A DNA stretch of 6,773 nucleotides. Origin: Thermoleophilia bacterium (GTDB taxonomy: Bacteria > Actinomycetota > Thermoleophilia > Gaiellales > Gaiellaceae). Location: positions 1 to 6,773 of the forward strand of contig JADLFG010000035.1 in the NCBI GenBank assembly GCA_020845695.1, given 5' to 3'. Of this stretch, positions 1 through 5,642 are shown piece by piece; the stretch's first letter is position 1, and every line of letters starts with the position of its first letter. A model generated the notes under the pieces. That model did no database searches and was not told the origin of the DNA. It saw only the letters and a list, made by a program, of their open reading frames with translations. The position numbers and the translations under genes were made by a program.

Positions 1-62
1 ACCGGGCCGAGATCGACCGCAACCGCGACGTCGTGACGAGCGTCGAGGTGCTGGTCTTCTAG
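1..62 (+). CDS. C-terminal end of an unidentified protein (partial, cut by the left edge)
   Basis: An open frame enters from the left edge (first complete codon at base 3) and ends at a TAG at 60-62. It encodes 19 residues, RAEIDRNRDVVTSVEVLVF. The codons are G/C-ending at nearly every third position, as in the genes next to it, and a charged stretch is followed by a beta-strand-like hydrophobic tail, which fits the true end of a protein rather than noise. The gene converges on the minus-strand gene ending at 177. No family can be assigned from so short a tail; its position beside a polysaccharide locus hints at a related role but does not show one. Confidence 0.5.
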   Translation, partial: RAEIDRNRDVVTSVEVLVF

Positions 63-73
63 GCATCCCGCTC

Positions 74-109
74 AAGGCCCGTTCGGGCCGATCGAGCCAT
101 CCGGGCCTT
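74..109. terminator. Inverted repeat in the convergent gap, possible bidirectional terminator
   Basis: AAGGCCCG (74-81) pairs perfectly with CGGGCCTT (102-109), leaving a 20-base loop. The left arm can instead form a tighter hairpin, GGCCC-GTTC-GGGCC (76-89). The repeat lies 12 bases after the plus-strand stop at 62 and 68 bases past the minus-strand stop at 177. No T-tract follows on either strand, so it is not a classical intrinsic terminator, though terminators without U-tracts have been proposed in high-GC actinobacteria. Further inverted repeats in the same gap are at 107-113/139-145, 117-127 and 152-161. Confidence 0.4.
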
Positions 110-176
110 CCCCGGGTCGCGTCGCGAGGCGCGTCCCGGGGGAGGCCCGATCCGCGCGCGGGGCGCGGCGGGCCGT

Positions 177-1277
177 TCAGCCGGCGTGCGTCCAGTCCGT
201 CCAGGCCATGTTCTTGCCGGGGAAGACCGCGGGCGAGGTGGGGAAGCTCGTGTCGTAGCGGGCATTCACGAGCCACGGGAGCCAGGTGTCGTCGCCGTCT
301 GCCCACCACTTCCCGTAGGCACGGTCGAGGTCGTAGAGGAACTGCACGGCGCGGCGCAGCGCCTGATCCTCCCAGCGCCAGGCATCGTAGCCCTGCCGGG
401 AGAGGAGCTCGGCCGTGACGACGGCGCCGCCGAGCCCGCCCCACGGGTAGTCGGTGCGCTTCGGGGGCACGCGGAACTTCCCGCCCCGGCGCATCTCCGG
501 CGGCAGGGCGCCGTCGATCGAGAAGCCGTTCCGGCGCGCTCCGACCGGATTCACTCCCACCGGCTCGTCGGGGTTCGCCTGCCACTCGACCTCCCCGTAG
601 ACAAAGCCGTCGTAGGAGGATCGATCGCCGAGCCAGCCCTTGAACACCTTCGCGACGCGGTCGAGCTCGGCCCGCTCACCGAGGTAGGCGGCGATCGCGG
701 CCCGGCTGGCGCCGGCCATCGTTCCCCAGTTGTTCGGTCGCTGCTCGTGCGTGGAGACGAGCGTTCGACCCTCGAACCGCTCCTTCCTGACCTCGCGAAG
801 CCACTTCGCGAACCGCTTCTGGTCGGACGGCGCATAGGCACGGAGGTTCACGAGATCGGCCGCGATCACGTAGGCGACGAGGTTTCGTCCCAGTGCGAGC
901 GTCCGCCCGCCGTCCTCCGTTCCGATCGCGTCCATGATCGCATCGACGGCCTTCGCCCGGTAGCTCTCCTTCCCCGTCCGCGCGAACACGAGCGCGACGG
1001 CGAGCGTCTTCACATCGTGCGACGAGTTCTGGTCGGCGATATCGGCGTCGCCGAGCCCGGCGTCGGCGGCCTGCTTGAGCCGTCTCCACGCAGACCCGCT
1101 CTTCGGGAGCTGCCTCACCTCGTCGAGCGAGATCCAGATTCCCCTGTCGACGGCCGGAGCACCCTCGTTCACGGCTTTCGCGCCGTGGAGGACCACTCCC
1201 GCGACGAGAGCCGCGACACCGATGGCCGCAGCGGTCACCGCCAGTCGAGCGCGGCGGGATCGATATTGCCTTCGCAT
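177..1277 (-). CDS. Membrane-anchored alginate-lyase-like (heparinase-like) polysaccharide-degrading protein
   Basis: Probably an extracytoplasmic polysaccharide lyase or related glycan-binding protein of the alginate lyase superfamily. Numbering here starts from the longest form (GTG at 1385, 402 residues). A basic segment (about 37-48, MRRQYRSRRARL) is followed by one hydrophobic helix (about 49-67), giving a signal anchor or uncleaved signal. After it comes a helical-repeat domain: a TLAVALVFARTGKESYR segment (127-143) like the helix that reads 'AL.Y..TGd..Y' in alginate lyases, RNLVAYVIAADLV (167-179), and an NNWGTMAGASR motif (218-228) where relatives carry the catalytic Asn-His. The conserved-looking tail has GKNMAWTDWTH (390-400). 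I chose ATG 1277 because it places the anchor directly after a short basic N-terminus and has a weak GGA upstream. ATG 1331 and GTG 1385 also remain in frame but have no visible Shine-Dalgarno. It is the last gene of the minus-strand series, after the deacetylase. The family call is fairly sure; substrate and activity are unknown. Confidence 0.8.
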   Translation of the reverse strand: MRRQYRSRRARLAVTAAAIGVAALVAGVVLHGAKAVNEGAPAVDRGIWISLDEVRQLPKSGSAWRRLKQAADAGLGDADIADQNSSHDVKTLAVALVFARTGKESYRAKAVDAIMDAIGTEDGGRTLALGRNLVAYVIAADLVNLRAYAPSDQKRFAKWLREVRKERFEGRTLVSTHEQRPNNWGTMAGASRAAIAAYLGERAELDRVAKVFKGWLGDRSSYDGFVYGEVEWQANPDEPVGVNPVGARRNGFSIDGALPPEMRRGGKFRVPPKRTDYPWGGLGGAVVTAELLSRQGYDAWRWEDQALRRAVQFLYDLDRAYGKWWADGDDTWLPWLVNARYDTSFPTSPAVFPGKNMAWTDWTHAG

Positions 1278-1416
1278 CTGTTCCACGAGCGTGGATCGAT
1301 CAGGCCAGCTCACCGGCGTCCCGCCCGGCATTCGCGGCCGCGCCGCCCCGGTGCGGCGCCTGCTGCTACCCACTGACCGTAGCACGACTTTGTCAACGGG
1401 TGGTTAAGGCGGACGG

Positions 1417-2454
1417 TCAGCCGGTCGAGTCCGGGTTCGCAGTCGCCACTCGCGAGGCGAGCGGCAGCAGCGACGTCCGGAGCAGCGGGAGGGGCAGGCT
1501 CCGGGAGACGTTGATGCGCCTGAGCCGGAGCCAGTCGACAGCGGGCAGGCGGTTGACGCCGTGCCGCATGATCGTGAAGGCGAGCTCGAACCGGCAGCGC
1601 TCGAGCATCGCGGCGACGGCACCGCTACAGGCGCCGCTCGGGTAGGCGAGGACGCGTGGTGTCGTGCCGATTTCCCGCTCGAGGTCGGCATGGGAGCCCA
1701 CGACCTCCGCCTCGGCCTCGGCGAGCGAGACGCGGTTGAGCAGCGGATGGGTCCGCGTGTGCGGGGCGAGGGTGACGCCCTCGGCGGCAAGGCCGCGGAG
1801 CTCGTTCCAGTCGAGCAGTGACCGTCCGAGCGAGGCCTCGCCGAGTCGGGCCACCACCTCGTCGACGACAGCCATGGCCTGCTCGTGGGCGAGCGCCTTG
1901 ACCCGGGTGCGCAGGGCACGGTAGGCGTCGAGCCGCTCCGCGGACGAGCCCAGCGGCCAGCGCCCGAGCGACGTCTCGCACGCGAGCTCCTCCGTCCGCA
2001 CGAGCGAGGCGTACAGCCGATCCCACCAGAAGGGCCGCTCGGGCTCGCCGACGAAGGCCGTCGGCACGAAGAGGGTGACCGGAAGCCCGTGCTCACGGAG
2101 CACCGGCCAGGCGTGCTCGGCGAAGTCGCGGTACGCGTCGTCGAAGGTGAGGAGGAGCGCGCGCCGTGGAAGGGACTCTCGCCCGCGCCGCACGTCGAGA
2201 AGGTCGCCGAGCGAGAGCACACGGTAGCGGCTCGCGAGATGGGCGACCTGCCGTGCGAACTCGTCCGGCTCGGCGCTGACGAGACCCGGGTACAGGCCCG
2301 TCGCGCCGGGATCGTCGATCCGGTGATAGGCGAGGACGGGAAGCGCCCCTGCCCGCCCGGGCCCGAGACGCTCGACGGCGCCGAGGGCCCTGTCGAAGGC
2401 CGGGCTCCGAGCCGCGCGGCCGACCGCCGCCTTCACGACCGTCCTAGCGCCCAT
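1417..2454 (-). CDS. Polysaccharide deacetylase (NodB homology, carbohydrate esterase 4 type)
   Basis: Metal-dependent de-N-acetylase expected to remove acetyl groups from N-acetylated sugars in a glycan or lipid-linked precursor. All the usual motifs are visible in the 345 residues: LAYHRI (41-46) at the first strand, TFDDAY (103-108) with catalytic Asp105 and metal-binding Asp106, HTRTH (232-236) supplying the two metal-binding His, and a RVLAYPSG segment (267-274). A long insertion between motifs 1 and 2 (about 138-215, opening with PFWWDRLYA) is common in exopolysaccharide-locus deacetylases. There is no signal peptide or membrane helix; the N-terminus (1-31) looks like an amphipathic helix, so the protein may act in the cytoplasm or at the inner membrane face. 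The ATG at 2454 overlaps the end of the ATP-grasp gene by 11 bp, indicating coupling. The catalytic set looks intact; the exact sugar is unknown. Confidence 0.92.
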   Translation of the reverse strand: MGARTVVKAAVGRAARSPAFDRALGAVERLGPGRAGALPVLAYHRIDDPGATGLYPGLVSAEPDEFARQVAHLASRYRVLSLGDLLDVRRGRESLPRRALLLTFDDAYRDFAEHAWPVLREHGLPVTLFVPTAFVGEPERPFWWDRLYASLVRTEELACETSLGRWPLGSSAERLDAYRALRTRVKALAHEQAMAVVDEVVARLGEASLGRSLLDWNELRGLAAEGVTLAPHTRTHPLLNRVSLAEAEAEVVGSHADLEREIGTTPRVLAYPSGACSGAVAAMLERCRFELAFTIMRHGVNRLPAVDWLRLRRINVSRSLPLPLLRTSLLPLASRVATANPDSTG

Positions 2455-3649
2455 CCGCCAGCTTCGTCCAGAGCTTGCGTCCGATCCTCGCCAGCTCGGA
2501 GAGGCCCGGGGAGGGATCGCGAAGCGACAGGATGTCGTAGCCGTCGGGGGGCCAGGGCAGGCGCAGCGCTGCGAACGCCCCCTCCCGGCGGGCCGGTGAC
2601 GGGAGGAACGGGTAGCGCCGCCTGCCCCTGAGCACCGACAGGATCCACACGACCTCGAGCTCGAGGTTTCGGGAGCGGACGCCGAGCGCGTAGCCGCGAG
2701 ACGGCTCCGCGCTCTCTCCGTCGTCGTCGAGATGCAGGGCGGCGAGCCGCGCCGGGAAGTCGACGCCGCTCTTCACCGCAAGCGGCAGCGAGCCCCAGAT
2801 GCGGCCGTTGATCTCCATCAGCAAGGGCCCGGCCGGGGTGAGCTTGAACTCCACCATCGCGAGGCCAGTCCAGCGCAGGGCGCGCATCAGGCGCAGCGCG
2901 TGCCCCTCCAGCTCGGGGTCGAGGCTCACGCTCTCGCGAAACGCGCTCGCGCCGCCGCTCAGCGGCACCTCGTGCAGGCGCCGGTGCTGGAACGCGGCGA
3001 GCGGCTCCCCGTCCCGGAGCAGGAGCTCCACGCCGTGGCCCTCGCCGCGGACGTACCGCTGGAGGAGCACCGGGCACCTGCCCTCGAAGCGCCCCATCGC
3101 GGTCGCGAGCCGCGCGGCGTCGTTCGCGTAGGTCACCGTGAACGCCTCGACTCCGGTCTCTCCGACGAGCCGCGACGACTGCGGCTTGAGGACGATCGGC
3201 CAGCCCAGCTCGTCGGCGAGGGCGCCGGCCTCGGCAGCCGTCCGCACGACGGCGGTCGGCGGCACGGGCACGCCGAGCGAGCGGGCGAGCTCGATCGTCG
3301 CCTGCTTGTCGGCGGTCTGCGCGAGGGCCGCATCGGGTGCGATCGCGAGCTGGCAGACGTCATCGAACAGCGAACGGCGCCGGGCGAGCGGAAGCAGCAC
3401 GTCGTCCGTCACCGGCACGATCAGGTCGACATCCCGCGAGCGGGCCGCGTGCAGGAGCACGTCGACCATCCCCTCGGGATCCCGCGCAGGCGGCGGATAC
3501 CAGAGTGCGGCGGAGGCGTACCGCGACCTGAAACCGGGGCTTCTCGGGTCCGCGTCGGCCGCGACGACATCGACGCCTCGGCGTCCCAGCGAGCGGATGA
3601 ACGCGATCGCGCTTCCCCGGCCCGCGTCGGTGACGATGACCCGGCTCAT
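2444..3649 (-). CDS. ATP-grasp superfamily ligase (COG3919-like carboxylate-amine/thiol ligase)
   Basis: Predicted to activate a carboxylate as an acyl-phosphate with ATP and join it to an amine or similar nucleophile. The 401-residue protein has a Rossmann-like pre-ATP-grasp part (1-110, opening MSRVIVTDAGRGSA). Next is the central domain with Lys115 (DKQATIELARSLGVPVP) and Lys155 in PIVLKPQ, both ATP-contacting positions in the fold. The metal-binding end has MVEFKL (265-270, Glu267) and LLMEINGR (276-283, Glu279 and Asn281), then WGSLPLAVKSGVDFP. The C-terminal 85 residues after about 315 have no domain I recognise. I chose ATG 3649 because it begins the first beta strand, overlaps the preceding stop as ATGA, and has GGAAG six bases upstream. 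The frame stays open further upstream, but that part lies within the kinase gene. The substrate is unknown; its place directly before a deacetylase suggests an amino-sugar acceptor. Confidence 0.9.
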   Translation of the reverse strand: MSRVIVTDAGRGSAIAFIRSLGRRGVDVVAADADPRSPGFRSRYASAALWYPPPARDPEGMVDVLLHAARSRDVDLIVPVTDDVLLPLARRRSLFDDVCQLAIAPDAALAQTADKQATIELARSLGVPVPPTAVVRTAAEAGALADELGWPIVLKPQSSRLVGETGVEAFTVTYANDAARLATAMGRFEGRCPVLLQRYVRGEGHGVELLLRDGEPLAAFQHRRLHEVPLSGGASAFRESVSLDPELEGHALRLMRALRWTGLAMVEFKLTPAGPLLMEINGRIWGSLPLAVKSGVDFPARLAALHLDDDGESAEPSRGYALGVRSRNLELEVVWILSVLRGRRRYPFLPSPARREGAFAALRLPWPPDGYDILSLRDPSPGLSELARIGRKLWTKLADGR

Positions 3650-4368
3650 GCCTCGCTTCCGGCGGTGGTGCGGTCGAGGCGGCGCGTTGCCGAGAACGAG
3701 CGGACGAGCGAGACGACCTGCGCGGTCACCTCGTCGAGCGGGCGGGCGGCGTCGACAACGGCGAAGCTCTCCGTCAGCTCGGCAAGCGCGAGGTACTCCT
3801 CGCGCCGGCGCCGCAGGATCTCGATCGTTCCCTCGCCCTTCCGGGCGAACAGCACCTCCGGGGGAGCGTCGAGGAAGATCACGAGATCGGGGAGCGGGTA
3901 CACCCGCGAGAGGAAGAACCCGTGAATCCGGCGTGAGAGCGGGAGATCCGCGCCGGCCACGTCGTAGGCGTGGTAGTCCGAGAAGAAGTGGCGGTCGAAC
4001 ACGACAATCTCGCCGCGCCGGGCTCCCCGCCAGGCGAGCCCCTGGCGGTACCACTCCTCGGCGAGCTGGTTCGCGAGCCGCAGCCCCGACTTCGTCGCCT
4101 TCAACGCCCGCTTCGCCGGGTTGCGCGGACGCGGCTTCGCGAGCTCCGCGTGGTCACGGGGACCGGCCCGGTCGGGCGCTGCCCCCCGTCGGCGCTTCAG
4201 TGCCCGCACGGCGCGGGTGGTCGGCAGCATCACGTTCGAGGAGTCCTTGCTGACGCCCATGTACAGGTACCTGACCGGCAGCCCGAGCTCGTGCTCGAGC
4301 CGGCGCGCGACCGTCGTCTTGCCGGCGCCGTCGGCGCCGATCAGGGCGATGGTGAAGCCTCGCGTCAT
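3646..4368 (-). CDS. Thymidylate-kinase-like P-loop kinase
   Basis: A 240-residue P-loop kinase of the dTMP kinase family, probably phosphorylating a nucleotide or another small molecule in the cytoplasm. The Walker A loop is GADGAGKTT (11-19). The DR(Y/H)-type motif is DRHFFSDYHAYD (125-136), close to the thymidylate kinase pattern. VIFLDAPPEVLFARKGEG (163-180) corresponds to the strand after which the LID begins, followed by the arginine-rich RRRREEY (186-192). Between the P-loop and DR motif lies a basic, Pro/Arg-rich stretch (about 55-95) not typical of housekeeping Tmk, and the protein is somewhat longer than usual Tmk (about 210 residues). The ATG at 4368 overlaps the glycosyltransferase stop as ATGA, and its own stop overlaps the ATP-grasp start in the same way. 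Its location within a glycan operon argues for a specialised paralog rather than the essential tmk. Substrate not deducible. Confidence 0.88.
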   Translation of the reverse strand: MTRGFTIALIGADGAGKTTVARRLEHELGLPVRYLYMGVSKDSSNVMLPTTRAVRALKRRRGAAPDRAGPRDHAELAKPRPRNPAKRALKATKSGLRLANQLAEEWYRQGLAWRGARRGEIVVFDRHFFSDYHAYDVAGADLPLSRRIHGFFLSRVYPLPDLVIFLDAPPEVLFARKGEGTIEILRRRREEYLALAELTESFAVVDAARPLDEVTAQVVSLVRSFSATRRLDRTTAGSEA

Positions 4369-5600
4369 CGGGCTGCTGCCCGGGCACCGCGACCCGCGGT
4401 CGCCGCGGCGAGCAGCAGCGACTCGAGCCGCCTGCCGCCCGCCCGCCACGAGAAGCCGTCGCCGACGAACAGGCGCCCCTCACGCGAGGGAGCGCCGGAC
4501 GAGCGCGCGAATGCGAGCGCGGACACGAGCAGGTCGGCAAGACCCTCGGCGCCGTCGGCCTCGTCGATCGGGGGGGCGCGGCCGTCCTCCACGTAGAGCC
4601 CGCCGGCGGCGAGCGGCGTTGCGACGACCGGGACCTCCATCGCCATGGCCTCGAGCACCTTGTTCTGGATGCCTGCTCCGAACCGGAGTGGGGCCGCAAA
4701 GACGGCCGCCCGCTCGAGATACGGCCGGACATCGTCGACGAACCCCGTCACCGTCACGCGCTCGGCCGTGCCCGCCTCACGCAGGCGCGGCGTGGGATCA
4801 CGCCCGACGATCGTGAGTGTCGCATCCGGTACCTGCCGCCAGACGAGGGGCATGATCGAGTCGACGAGCCTCAGGGCCGCGTCCTCGTTCGGCGGGTAGT
4901 CCATCGCGCCCGTGAACACGACGGCGTCAGGCCCGAGGGTGGCCGTCGTCCGGTGCCAGAAGTCGACGTCGACGCCGTTCGGGAGGATCGTCGCCGGGAC
5001 GGCGAGCGACCCGTGCTCGGCGACGAACGCCTCGAGATCGCGCCTGGACGCGAACGTCACGTGGGAAGCGCGCTCGACGAGCGCCCGCTCAGCCCGCCTC
5101 GCCTCGGCGCACTCGAGCCGCAGCAGCGCCTTCCGCCCGGGAGATGCGTAGGGGATCGTCGAGCGCAGCCGTGACGAGGTCGCATCGCACAGGTCCACCA
5201 CCACCGGGAGCCCGGCGGGCAGGGCCGCCAGCGCCGGCGCGGTCTTCTTCCCGCTGAACAGCACCGCATCGAACCGTGCCGAGGCGGTCAGCTCTGCGGC
5301 CGCCTCGGACAGGCGCCGGATCGACGGATCGACGAGTCCGGCGGCCCGTCGCAGCCTGCTCGCCGCCTTGCGGGCGCGGCTACCCGACCGGCGCAGCGAC
5401 GGGACTGCGACGATCTGCTCCGTGAACGGGGCGAGCTCCGCCTCGTGCTCCGGCCGGTGGGTCGCGGCGGCCAGCGAGAGCAGCGTGAGCTCGTGCCCCT
5501 GCTCCGCGAGCTCACGAATCAGGAAGTAGTGGCGCAGGTAGCCGCTCGTGAGGGGAAAGGGGAACCCGGCCGTCACGTACAGGATCCGCATCGTCTCCAT
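4365..5600 (-). CDS. Family 4 glycosyltransferase, TIGR03087-like (XrtA/PEP-CTERM-associated type)
   Basis: Retaining GT-B glycosyltransferase that transfers a sugar from a nucleotide-sugar donor, probably during polysaccharide repeat-unit assembly at the inner membrane face. In 411 residues, the N-terminal domain opens MRILYVTAGFPFPLTSG with the acceptor-side loop followed by YLRHYFLIREL (21-31). The C-terminal domain has VVFTGAMDYPPNEDA (227-241), LTIVGRDPTP (262-271), VTGFVDDVRPYLERAAV (284-300) and the donor-binding GAGIQNKVLEAMAM (308-321), including Lys314 and Glu317. The GAMDYPPN and GIQNKVLEAMA wording is what I associate with TIGR03087 glycosyltransferases from exosortase loci. Start: ATG 5600 has no Shine-Dalgarno, whereas ATG 5591 (METM-RIL) has GGAG three bases upstream, rather close; either is possible. 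It lies 42 bp after the APH-fold kinase and overlaps the next gene by 4 bp. Donor and acceptor are unknown. Confidence 0.9.
   Translation of the reverse strand: METMRILYVTAGFPFPLTSGYLRHYFLIRELAEQGHELTLLSLAAATHRPEHEAELAPFTEQIVAVPSLRRSGSRARKAASRLRRAAGLVDPSIRRLSEAAAELTASARFDAVLFSGKKTAPALAALPAGLPVVVDLCDATSSRLRSTIPYASPGRKALLRLECAEARRAERALVERASHVTFASRRDLEAFVAEHGSLAVPATILPNGVDVDFWHRTTATLGPDAVVFTGAMDYPPNEDAALRLVDSIMPLVWRQVPDATLTIVGRDPTPRLREAGTAERVTVTGFVDDVRPYLERAAVFAAPLRFGAGIQNKVLEAMAMEVPVVATPLAAGGLYVEDGRAPPIDEADGAEGLADLLVSALAFARSSGAPSREGRLFVGDGFSWRAGGRRLESLLLAAATAGRGARAAAR
4369..4382 (-). promoter_or_regulatory. Small hairpin abutting the kinase start codon
   Basis: On the minus strand CGGGC-AGCA-GCCCG forms a perfect 5-bp stem with a four-base loop, ending one base before the ATG at 4368 and encoding the last residues of the glycosyltransferase (repeated Ala/Arg codons). 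No Shine-Dalgarno is visible for the kinase start, so the stem may cover the initiation region and make translation depend on ribosomes finishing the upstream gene. GC-rich Ala/Arg codons can form such stems by chance, so the regulatory reading is uncertain. Confidence 0.25.
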
Positions 5601-5642
5601 GGAATCGGCAGTTGGCCCCGGCCAGATGATAGGCGTCGGGCG

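Noticed and set aside
186..1376. Long plus-strand open frame (396 codons) opposite the lyase-like gene
   Set aside because: It mirrors the minus-strand gene almost end to end, has no recognisable domain, and is rich in Arg/Pro/Gly/Ala as expected for the antisense of a high-GC gene. The minus frame has a membrane anchor and family motifs.
1425..1450. T-loop-like GGGTTCGC string suggesting a tRNA
   Set aside because: No matching T-stem, anticodon arm or acceptor stem can be formed around it, and it lies inside the deacetylase coding region.
3650..4054. Upstream in-frame extension of the ATP-grasp gene to 4054
   Set aside because: The extra 135 codons lie inside the Tmk-like gene in another frame and are Arg/Pro-rich without a domain. 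ATG 3649 begins the first Rossmann strand and makes an ATGA overlap.
2732..4253. Two long plus-strand open frames (2732-3925 and 3138-4253) opposite the ATP-grasp and Tmk-like genes
   Set aside because: They overlap each other and two well-supported minus-strand genes, and show no motifs. They are antisense shadows of GC-rich codons.
4369..4449. Extended start of the Tmk-like gene at 4449
   Set aside because: The extra 27 residues are Arg/Gly/Ala-rich and overlap the glycosyltransferase end. ATG 4368 places the P-loop ten residues in, as usual for the family, and overlaps the upstream stop.
5601..5642. Promoter in the 42-bp gap before the glycosyltransferase
   Set aside because: No convincing -35/-10 pair is visible on the minus strand; the gap is short and compatible with read-through from the kinase gene.
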